From Pseudoalteromonas luteoviolacea B = ATCC 29581 (GTDB lineage: Bacteria > Pseudomonadota > Gammaproteobacteria > Enterobacterales > Alteromonadaceae), in contig CAPN01000020.1 of the NCBI GenBank assembly GCA_000333235.1, positions 62,001 through 126,000 on the forward strand: a stretch of 64,000 nt of DNA, written 5' to 3'. Of the stretch, positions 7,275-14,207 are shown piece by piece. How positions within the stretch are numbered: the stretch's first letter is position 1; every line of letters begins with the position of its first letter. The notes beneath the pieces are model-generated. The model had not been told where the DNA came from. It did not search any database and saw nothing but the letters and a program-made list of their open reading frames with translations. A program made the position numbers and the translations under genes.

Positions 7275-9947
7275 TTACTTGTTCAGCGTCGCGATTGAAG
7301 CGGCAGCGAGACCAAGTTGATAAATAATTTGCGTCGCCTGACTCCACACGGTCAGAGCATCTTTCTGTTCGGTATCAAGTGGCACTACGATTGTATCACC
7401 TGGTTCAATCGAATTATGCACTTGAGACACGCTAAACCACGATTGGCTTTCGGGGATCACAACCGAGCCATTGGCTTTAATCACGTAAACTCGGCTTTCA
7501 TCCGCTTTTTGTTTAAAGCCACCACTTGAACGAATGTAATCGTTCACGTTCTTTTGCGCTTCAAAAATGTGCGTTGATGCCATATATACTTCACCAATCA
7601 CGCTGACTGAATTCTGAATGGACGGAATATAAAGTGCATCGCCATTCTCTAAGGGTAGCTTTAGTGAATCTGAATTGTCTAAATCAATGACCAAACGACC
7701 AAGTGCTTCAACTTTAGCGAGGTCGGTCATAATCTTATCCATGTCCGCGTACGACATGCTAGAGACATTAGTGCTCGACTGTTGAAACGTTGATGATACG
7801 ATGTCACGTCGAAGCTCTTCGGATAAGCGTTGTAGCTGTGAACGCTCTCGCGTTTTAATTGATTCACGGGTAAAAATCGCAGCGGCTTTGTGCGCGTAGC
7901 GGCTATACCCGCCCGCTCTATCAACGACGTCTTGCAGTGTTTCGCCGCGGTGAATGGTATATACGCCCGGGAACTTAACTTCACCAACGATTTTAACTTC
8001 GAGCTTATCTTGCCAATTTGGTTTTGGAAAAATCGTAATGGTATCTTTACTCTTGAGTGCAGTGTCGGCAAGCGAGGTGGTTGAGTCTGCGCTAAACTGG
8101 ATATGCTCTACACGTTTCGTTTCGTCGTCCGAATCAGAGATCCGTGTAATTTCAACTTTGCCCAAATGCGCTGATTCTTGCAAACCACCGGCTGCATCAA
8201 TTGCCAAGTTAAAATTACCATTTACAGGCAACGGATAAACACCTGGGAATTTCACTTTGCCATTGATTGCAAATACCTTAACCGGGTCATAGGCAGAAGA
8301 CTGGCGCTGCAACTTGGCTACAATTGACGGCAAAAGGTTGTGGCGACTGAATACGGCGAAATCTAACTCATCGCGCGCTTCCAAACCCAATAACGCATCG
8401 ACACTGCTGATTTTTTGATTTTCGGCGTTTTCTAAACGTTCTTTGCGGGCTTTTTCTTTGGCCTCATCGTATTGACCGATGTAACGTAAAAACTGCTCAC
8501 GCTCGTATTCTTCCCATTGGTGAATGCTTTTTTGGTGTTTTAGCTGCTCTTGAGAGAACGCAAAATCCGACAACAATTTATCTTCGTCTTCTTTGAGCTC
8601 GTAACGACTGAAAATCACTAAAGTGTCGTTTGATTTTAGTTTAATGTCATCCGTGCGCATTACCACAATGTCTTGCAATGCAAATTGCACGATCTCAACA
8701 TCCCCTTTTAGATTGATTTCACGGATAAGCAACGCATACGTGTAATCTGCAATGGCCAAAAAATCTTCGCGAGGATTGGTAAATAATGAACGAACAGTTT
8801 GTCCTTCACGCCATTCAAAGTGACCAGGATTTGTGACAGCGCCGACCACCGTAACCGTATTTTGTAATCGTGCTGAGGCTTGGTTAACGAGAATTTCATC
8901 ACCATTTACCGGCGTGTAGTCATTTTTGTCGTTAAAATCAGCATTCACAATGATACGGCGACCTTTTGCGTCGTAACGTGAAACAACAATTTTACTTTTA
9001 TTCGCATTCGCTTTTAAGCCACCAACCATGGCAATAATGCTGTCTACATTGTCGTTTTTCTTTAATTCAAAAATCGCTTGGCGATTCACTTCACCTTGCA
9101 CTGTAATTTTCTTTTGTGCCGGTGGAATAAACACGACATCGCCGGACTTTAAAATCACATCATTTGAACTATCTCCAAATAACAGCAAGTCGTATAGGTC
9201 AAATGTGGCTATTAACTTTCCTGATCGTTTTACCTGAATATTACGCAATGAACCGGTTTGATTAACGCCGCCGGCCACAAATAACGCGTGGGTTACGGTT
9301 GCCAACGGAGAAACCATGTAGCTGCCAGGACGGTAAGCATCGCCTACGATCATGATGCGCATCGCATTAAGCTCACCCATTGTGATGTAAGCTTGCACAC
9401 CAATCATTTCATCTTTTATTTTGGTGCTAACTAAGGTTTTTAGTTCTGAAAACGTCAATCCAATAACGTGAATAGGTGATAAGTTTGGAATAGACAAACG
9501 ACCTTCGCGGTCAATTTTTAAAAAATGCTCTTCGGTCGTTTTACCAAATAAATTGATTTTGACTTCGTCACCAACACCAACGAGATAGTCATCGGTGATT
9601 GGCGCCATTTCTGTTGGCATAAACGTGGTAGGTTGGCCCGAAAACAAATCATAACCAAATGGCTTTAATTCATTTTGCGTTGGCTCAAACTTTTTATCCA
9701 AGTCAAATTCTTCGGATGTTTCATTATTATCCCGCGGAAGAATGGTTGGATCATTTGAAATTCTACTCTCATTGCCTTTTGCGCCACTGGCAGGATTGGT
9801 GATTCCATAACGTTTCGCTAACGCCTCTTGCTGCGCTTTAGGTAATCGTTTTAATTGTTCAATTTGTTGTTGTGATGGCCCTGATGAGAGCGCTTGATTT
9901 GACACAATCAAAAACAACGACACGATAAATAGTCTTAGGAAATTCAC
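7275..9947 (-). CDS. Large SLBB-domain polysaccharide export protein (Wza-related)
   Basis: About 890 residues. I chose the GTG at 9947: it has GGAAGAG six bases upstream and gives a clean signal peptide (NFLRLFIVSLFLIVSNQALS); an ATG at 9983 would add 12 residues before it. A Poly_export domain (YLVGVGDEVKINLFGKT) is followed by about six SLBB-like units, recognisable by repeats such as VGDAYRPGSY, VQGEVNRQA, VVGAVTNPGHFEW, INGKVKFPGVYPL, IVGEVKFPGVYTI and VIGEVYMAS. A charged coiled-coil insert lies in the middle and an amphipathic segment at the C-terminus. No lipobox cysteine is present, unlike classical Wza. Likely an outer-membrane or periplasmic channel for capsule or exopolysaccharide. 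First gene of the block leading to gspG-K. Confidence 0.85.
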   Translation of the reverse strand: MNFLRLFIVSLFLIVSNQALSSGPSQQQIEQLKRLPKAQQEALAKRYGITNPASGAKGNESRISNDPTILPRDNNETSEEFDLDKKFEPTQNELKPFGYDLFSGQPTTFMPTEMAPITDDYLVGVGDEVKINLFGKTTEEHFLKIDREGRLSIPNLSPIHVIGLTFSELKTLVSTKIKDEMIGVQAYITMGELNAMRIMIVGDAYRPGSYMVSPLATVTHALFVAGGVNQTGSLRNIQVKRSGKLIATFDLYDLLLFGDSSNDVILKSGDVVFIPPAQKKITVQGEVNRQAIFELKKNDNVDSIIAMVGGLKANANKSKIVVSRYDAKGRRIIVNADFNDKNDYTPVNGDEILVNQASARLQNTVTVVGAVTNPGHFEWREGQTVRSLFTNPREDFLAIADYTYALLIREINLKGDVEIVQFALQDIVVMRTDDIKLKSNDTLVIFSRYELKEDEDKLLSDFAFSQEQLKHQKSIHQWEEYEREQFLRYIGQYDEAKEKARKERLENAENQKISSVDALLGLEARDELDFAVFSRHNLLPSIVAKLQRQSSAYDPVKVFAINGKVKFPGVYPLPVNGNFNLAIDAAGGLQESAHLGKVEITRISDSDDETKRVEHIQFSADSTTSLADTALKSKDTITIFPKPNWQDKLEVKIVGEVKFPGVYTIHRGETLQDVVDRAGGYSRYAHKAAAIFTRESIKTRERSQLQRLSEELRRDIVSSTFQQSSTNVSSMSYADMDKIMTDLAKVEALGRLVIDLDNSDSLKLPLENGDALYIPSIQNSVSVIGEVYMASTHIFEAQKNVNDYIRSSGGFKQKADESRVYVIKANGSVVIPESQSWFSVSQVHNSIEPGDTIVVPLDTEQKDALTVWSQATQIIYQLGLAAASIATLNK

Positions 9948-10002
9948 GTAAATCTCTTCCGTTATAGATTTTATTGCAGGCAATTCTACCTGACTTTAGA
10001 AA

Positions 10003-10027
10003 AATTTGAAGGGCGCATTGCGCCCTT
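10003..10027 (-). terminator. Intrinsic terminator-like hairpin after the DUF481 gene
   Basis: AAGGGCGC (10009-10016) and GCGCCCTT (10020-10027) form an 8-pair GC-rich stem with a 3-base loop. On the minus strand it is followed by CAAATTTTTC, a modest U tract. It lies between the 10040-10816 gene and the polysaccharide/secretion block, so the latter probably has its own promoter in 9948-10003. Confidence 0.6.
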
Positions 10028-10039
10028 TAAGGTAGGCGA

Positions 10040-10816
10040 TTAGAAACTATAGACTAACGTCAATGATGTTTCGGTATCCGTATTTTCTTTGCCTGGTGCA
10101 ACATCCGAGTTATTGGTGACATTAAACGCCACTTTCATTTGCAATGAACCATTCACTTTAGCTAGCAACGCCGTTTCTGATTTCGTTTTGGTGTTAGTGT
10201 CACCATATTCCACCGCCACCAGTTGTTCAAACTTGGCGTTATCTGAAATCTTCCAACTAAAGTCTAACTTGCCAAGTGCAATTGGCTCGCCTTCTCTAAC
10301 ACCTGCTAATGGCATTCCGTTGTCATCTACATCGGTGCTGTTTTCTTGGTGTTTGACGTATTTATAACCAGGACCAATTTCCGCATTGAGTTTCATGGTC
10401 TTATCGTTAATTAAACGCGTACCATAACCCAATGAAATCACCGATTCGCTGCGAAACGCACCAAAGTAATCCGAAACATGGCCACCATACACGTAAAGAT
10501 GTGAGTGCTTCTGATTAATTTGATAATTCGCTTGCGCCGACGCAGAATACTTTTCATTCGTACGTTCACTGCGCTTTGAACCATCGTCTTCGGTGATTTC
10601 GTCTTCTTTATAAATACCGTCGAACTTATATTCGTTTTCCCAAAGCTCAAGAATATGCTTTGCTTCAATGCCACCTTTTAGTGTTGTTGTTTCGGTGTTA
10701 CCACTTGTGATGATAGCACCGACTTCACTTGTGACTTCCCACGTTTTTTCGTCATTCGCGAACGCGTTCGCACTTAATACTGCCGTCGCCAATAGCGTTA
10801 AAACAGGTAGTTTCAT
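10040..10816 (-). CDS. DUF481 family outer-membrane protein
   Basis: A 258-residue protein with a Sec signal peptide (MKLPVLTLLATAVLSANAFA) and a mature region of alternating beta strands ending in an aromatic residue (LTLVYSF), as in outer-membrane barrels. The opening WEVTSEVGAIITSGNTETTTLKGG is the typical DUF481/YdiY pattern, often called salt-induced outer membrane protein. The biochemical role of the family is unsettled. It is monocistronic or paired with mscS, whose stop lies 20 bases upstream, and ends at a hairpin. A link to osmotic stress is suggested only by the family name and by the mechanosensitive channel next door. Confidence 0.78.
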   Translation of the reverse strand: MKLPVLTLLATAVLSANAFANDEKTWEVTSEVGAIITSGNTETTTLKGGIEAKHILELWENEYKFDGIYKEDEITEDDGSKRSERTNEKYSASAQANYQINQKHSHLYVYGGHVSDYFGAFRSESVISLGYGTRLINDKTMKLNAEIGPGYKYVKHQENSTDVDDNGMPLAGVREGEPIALGKLDFSWKISDNAKFEQLVAVEYGDTNTKTKSETALLAKVNGSLQMKVAFNVTNNSDVAPGKENTDTETSLTLVYSF

Positions 10817-10836
10817 GTGTTAAAACCCTTTTTAAA

Positions 10837-11652
10837 TTAGTCTTTATGTAAATGAACATCCATTTGCGGGAATGGGATAGTAATGCCGTTGGCATCTAAC
10901 TCAAGCTTAATATTTTCAACAATGGAGAAATAGGTTGGCCAGTACTCACTGGTGTTTACCCATGGACGAACCACAAAGTTTACGCTCGAGTCCGCTAATT
11001 CTAACACTGCAACCGTGTAAGCAGGATCTTTTAATACGCGCGATTCGTTATCTAATACCGACTGCAAGACTTCTTTTGCCTTTTTAATATCAGAATCGTA
11101 ACTTACCCCTATCACTAAATCGATACGGCGTGTTGTCTCGCGAGAGAAGTTTACAATTGCTCCAGACATAATGGCCGAGTTTGGCATGATGATCACTTTG
11201 TTATCCGGTGTACGTAATTCTGTAGAGAAAATCTCGATTTTTTGCACACTGCCCGCTTTACCGCCAGCTTCAATGTAATCACCCGATTTGAATGGGCGTA
11301 AAATAATAATTAACACACCTGATGCAAAGTTCGAGAGAGAACCTTGAAGTGCTAAACCAACCGCTAAACCTGCAGCACCAAGAATAGCAATGAAGCTTGT
11401 GGTTTCAATTCCTACTTGCGACAGAGCCATCAGAACGGAAGCTGCAAACACAATCGCATAAATAATGTTAGCAACAAAAGAACCTACGGCTTTATCAACG
11501 CCCTTTTTCTCAAATGCTTTTTCAGTTAAGCCTTCACAAAAGCGACCGATCTTAATACCTATCATTAAAATGACAATGGCGATGGTGCCTTGGATGATGT
11601 AGTGCGTGATTAGATCTGAGTTATTTGTTACCCAATTTAGTATTGATTCCAT
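10837..11652 (-). CDS. mscS: Small-conductance mechanosensitive channel MscS
   Basis: 271 residues from the ATG at 11652, preceded by an AGGGTGGA stretch; a GTG at 11661 would add three residues. Three membrane helices occupy roughly residues 15-125. The pore-lining TM3 has the Gly/Ala-rich AILGAAGLAVGLALQGSLSNFASG, followed by the beta domain start LRPFKSGDYIEAGGKAGSV and the conserved PNSAIMSGAIVNFS. The protein matches E. coli MscS in length and order. It forms a heptameric inner-membrane valve that opens on hypo-osmotic shock and releases small solutes. Divergent from tRNA-His. Confidence 0.92.
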   Translation of the reverse strand: MESILNWVTNNSDLITHYIIQGTIAIVILMIGIKIGRFCEGLTEKAFEKKGVDKAVGSFVANIIYAIVFAASVLMALSQVGIETTSFIAILGAAGLAVGLALQGSLSNFASGVLIIILRPFKSGDYIEAGGKAGSVQKIEIFSTELRTPDNKVIIMPNSAIMSGAIVNFSRETTRRIDLVIGVSYDSDIKKAKEVLQSVLDNESRVLKDPAYTVAVLELADSSVNFVVRPWVNTSEYWPTYFSIVENIKLELDANGITIPFPQMDVHLHKD

Positions 11653-11775
11653 GAAGTCCACCCTGTCAGCGTTATAAGCGAATTATTATGTGATCAAAAG
11701 ATCATACATAGCGTATATGAATTTTCACTTTACAACAGAAAAATTTCGTAATTTTTAAAAAACTAAAAATTTTTC

Positions 11776-11804
11776 TTCCCATGATGCAATCATTTATGTA
11801 TTAT
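11776..11804 (+). promoter_or_regulatory. Promoter of tRNA-His
   Basis: TTCCCA (11776-11781), a 17-base spacer, and TATTAT (11799-11804) are followed by a GC-rich discriminator (GCGCGCC), typical of stringently controlled stable RNA promoters. The tRNA begins 37 bases downstream of the -10 box. Confidence 0.55.
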
Positions 11805-11840
11805 GCGCGCCACACCAAACATGGTGTGCAACTCCTTTGT

Positions 11841-11917
11841 GGCGGCTGTAGCTCAGTTGGTAGAGCCCCGGATTGTGATTCCGGTTGTCGTGGGTTCAAT
11901 CCCCATCAGTCGCCCCA
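11841..11917 (+). tRNA. tRNA-His (anticodon GTG)
   Basis: A complete cloverleaf. The acceptor 5' strand starts with the extra G(-1) typical of tRNA-His, which pairs with C73. The D arm is GCTCAGTTGGTAGAGC, and the anticodon stem CCGGA/TCCGG flanks loop TTGTGAT with anticodon GTG at 11875-11877. The T arm is GTGGG-TTCAATC-CCCAT. The encoded CCA is at 11915-11917. A run of nine T follows at about 11922-11930 and may aid termination. The T loop reads TTCAATC, a small variation from TTCGAAT. Confidence 0.96.
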
Positions 11918-11951
11918 CTCTTTTTTTTTGATAATCAAAAAACAATCTTAG

Positions 11952-12290
11952 AATCGACTTTCTTTCGTATTTAGCCCTTTAACGTTTTATCTGTTTCATT
12001 TTTCTCATTTCATTTTATGGCTACAGCGTATCGACAGTTTATCGCCAACCATTAGCTATCAACGATTTCTACGTGGCGATTTTCATTTTTTCGTTATTGC
12101 TAAAACCGAAGCGTCAACATTAGAAAAGCAAGATAAGATTAGCAAAGCGATTTTAGAGCACAACCAATTACACTGTGTGTTTTCACCGTTATTGCCTGAA
12201 AAAACGCGACAAAAGTTAAAAGAGGCCATTAAGGCAATTAAACACAATGGAGTATTAGAGCAGATTTCAAACAAAGATCAGCTTAACTGA
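11952..12290 (+). pseudogene. Probable 3' remnant of a gene (possibly periplasmic solute-binding type)
   Basis: An open frame of 112 codons without a usable ATG runs from after a TAG at 11949-11951 to TGA at 12288-12290. Its second half reads like real protein (YQRFLRGDFHFFVIAKTE, then LLPEKTRQKLKEAIKAIKHN and GVLEQIS). A Lys-rich helix followed by a G-x-L-E-x-I motif is what the C-termini of family 3 periplasmic solute-binding proteins look like. No start, ribosome site or N-terminal lobe is seen, so I read it as the tail of a decayed gene behind the tRNA. The overlapping minus-strand frame looks non-coding. Family assignment is a guess. Confidence 0.35.
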
Positions 12291-12471
12291 AGATGTTCTT
12301 AGTTCTAGTATGATTTACGGTTTACGCTTTACTTACTTCAAAATAAACCACTTTACTAAGAGAGTAGGTATAAATCGCGAAACATCACCACGCTCGTTTG
12401 GCATGACAAGGATTTTTGTTTGCTACCTTCGTTCTATATGGCAGGGATTTCACTTTGATTAAAATCATAAA
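12291..12471. other. Intergenic, no feature recognised
   Basis: AT-rich spacer between the gene remnant and the terminator of the sugar permease gene. I see no open frame, promoter or repeat that I can support. Confidence 0.5.
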
Positions 12472-12497
12472 TAAAAATGCCACCTTTCGGTGGCATC
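12472..12497 (-). terminator. Rho-independent terminator of the nagP-like gene
   Basis: ATGCCACC (12477-12484), loop TTTC, GGTGGCAT (12489-12496): a perfect 8-pair stem. On the minus strand it is followed by TTTTTATTTAT. It lies 63 bases past the stop of the 12560-13879 gene. Confidence 0.85.
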
Positions 12498-12559
12498 ACA
12501 CACGGGATTATTTCTATTTACAGATAGAAATGCGTTTCTTGTTGTTATTATTATCGAAA

Positions 12560-13879
12560 TTATTTCCAGCTTTTTATTTTATGACCTTTTAAGGCATAGA
12601 ATAAAATGAACAGGTAACAAGGCAGCATAACGATGTAACCACCTTGCTGTGCTTCTGCAGTGCCCGCAGAGCCACTCGCCAACCCCCAGAATAATGGACC
12701 AAATGCACCACCAGCGATACCCATGATGAGCAGACCAGAGCCTACGCTAGTTAATTTGCCCAATCCAGAGAGCGCCAAAGGCCATACCGCAGGCCAAACA
12801 ATTGCATTTGCAAAGCCTAAGAATGCGATAAGCAACAATGTGTCGGGTAACATAACACCACCAAACGGTTGAAGTAAAGCACTCGACAAGACGTAAGAGG
12901 AGTTGTCACCAAATACAATTGCAAGCGTAACTAAACACCCTAGAATTGCAGAAACCGTTAATGCCATTTGCTGTGAAATGACACGTGGAATAAGCAAAAT
13001 ACCTAAAATATAGCCAAGCACCATACACACCATGGTATACGACGTCATGACCGAGTAGTTCTCAACACCTAAAGAAAGGGCAAACGAACCAATGGTATCA
13101 CCGGCGATCACTTCAACGGCAACATACACAAATAACGCCACGACACCTAATGCCAAGTTAGGGTGGTTAGATAATACCGTTTTTACCGAAGCGTTTGCAT
13201 CATCGCTATCACTTTCCGTGATTTCTGGCAGTGGTGAAAACTTAACACCGAGTGCAAAAATCCCGATGAAAAACGCTAAACCAAGATAAGGATACACTAG
13301 GCTATTGGCCATTTGATCAATCTCAGCTTGAGTCAGCTCTGAGCCAACTAAACCTTTAAAGTCACTTAAAATAAGCGCTGTAAACATTACTGGCGCGATT
13401 ACGCCGGCAAACTTGTTTAAGATCCCCATGACACTTACACGCGCAGCAGCAGACTCTTCTGGGCCAAGTTTCACAACATAAGGGTTAACCGCCGTTTGTA
13501 AAAGCGTTTGACCTGTTCCCATGATTAACTGGGCAAATAAAAACAAACCAAACATTTGCGTTTTCGCTGCGGGAATAAACAGCAATGCAGCAAGCATCAT
13601 AGTACCTATACCAAGCGCCATGCCATTTTTATAGCCTACTTTGCGAATGACGGCAGATGAAGGTATCGCAGTAAAGGTTACTGCAATATAAAACGAAAAC
13701 AGGATTAATGACGCTTGAAATGGCGATAACTGTAATACTTGTTTTAAATACGGCATGAGTGAACCATTTAACCAGGTCACAAAGCCCAAAATAAAAAACA
13801 AAGCAGCGACTATAGCCATAGGAATTACATTACTTCGGCTTGAGGTATTATTCGACACGGTGGCTTCCATAAACTTCAT
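12560..13879 (-). CDS. nagP: MFS sugar permease, NagP-like (N-acetylglucosamine uptake)
   Basis: A twelve-helix major facilitator of the FucP/glucose-galactose/NagP group. It has the early motif GFVTWLNGSLMPYLKQ, the second-helix region SLILFSFYIAVTFTAIPSS, and GTGQTLLQTAVNPYV in helix 4-5. The ATG at 13879 (about 439 residues) or 13870 is preferred; an ATG at 13948 would add a polar extension not expected in this family. In Shewanella and relatives NagP imports N-acetylglucosamine. The next gene upstream is a GH20 hexosaminidase, and a LacI-type palindrome lies 165 bases upstream of the chosen start; both support an amino-sugar substrate. Glucose or fucose transport cannot be excluded by sequence alone. 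Confidence 0.8.
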   Translation of the reverse strand: MKFMEATVSNNTSSRSNVIPMAIVAALFFILGFVTWLNGSLMPYLKQVLQLSPFQASLILFSFYIAVTFTAIPSSAVIRKVGYKNGMALGIGTMMLAALLFIPAAKTQMFGLFLFAQLIMGTGQTLLQTAVNPYVVKLGPEESAAARVSVMGILNKFAGVIAPVMFTALILSDFKGLVGSELTQAEIDQMANSLVYPYLGLAFFIGIFALGVKFSPLPEITESDSDDANASVKTVLSNHPNLALGVVALFVYVAVEVIAGDTIGSFALSLGVENYSVMTSYTMVCMVLGYILGILLIPRVISQQMALTVSAILGCLVTLAIVFGDNSSYVLSSALLQPFGGVMLPDTLLLIAFLGFANAIVWPAVWPLALSGLGKLTSVGSGLLIMGIAGGAFGPLFWGLASGSAGTAEAQQGGYIVMLPCYLFILFYALKGHKIKSWK

Positions 13880-14043
13880 CTCGTTGTATTTGAGGTTAAT
13901 ACCAAATCGAGCTAATACAAAGTCAATTTCAATGGTGATGTGTTTCACAGTGCAAATTGACCATTAAATCACGACGACTGGCATAGCGGTTCGCTTAACG
14001 TGCGTTAGCGACTTTCTCTTATATTGTCTGCGCCGCGCACAAA

Positions 14044-14061
14044 AATGACAGCGCTGACATT
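14044..14061. promoter_or_regulatory. Putative NagR (LacI-family) operator upstream of nagP
   Basis: AATGACAGCGCTGACATT is an 18-base palindrome with one broken pair and a central CG, the form of LacI-family operators. A near copy lies at 16933-16950 before the hexosaminidase gene. In Alteromonadales, chitin-sugar genes are controlled by NagR, a LacI-family repressor. No nagR gene is in the window. Confidence 0.6.
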
Positions 14062-14167
14062 TAACTTTACGTTAAAATTTGACCTTTGACTAGGGGGAAA
14101 TTACTCACTCGGGCATGATTTTCACTCAAGTTGTTTACAACTATGACAAAATTTGCGATTTGCTCGG

Positions 14168-14190
14168 TAAAAAAAAGGGCCCGTAGGCCC
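14168..14190 (-). terminator. Rho-independent terminator of the GH20 gene
   Basis: GGGCC (14177-14181), loop CGTA, GGCCC (14186-14190). On the minus strand it is followed by an unbroken run of eight U (14169-14176). It sits 18 bases after the hexosaminidase stop. Confidence 0.85.
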
Positions 14191-14207
14191 AATTGCATAG
14201 CGAAAAA

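Noticed and set aside
7727-8071. 114-codon frame inside the SLBB gene
   Set aside because: Same-strand shadow in another frame of a long, clearly coding gene; no start signal or motif.
12083-12274. Minus-strand 63-codon frame
   Set aside because: Antiparallel to the better plus-strand remnant frame; composition (many Cys, Asn) is unlike the real genes around.
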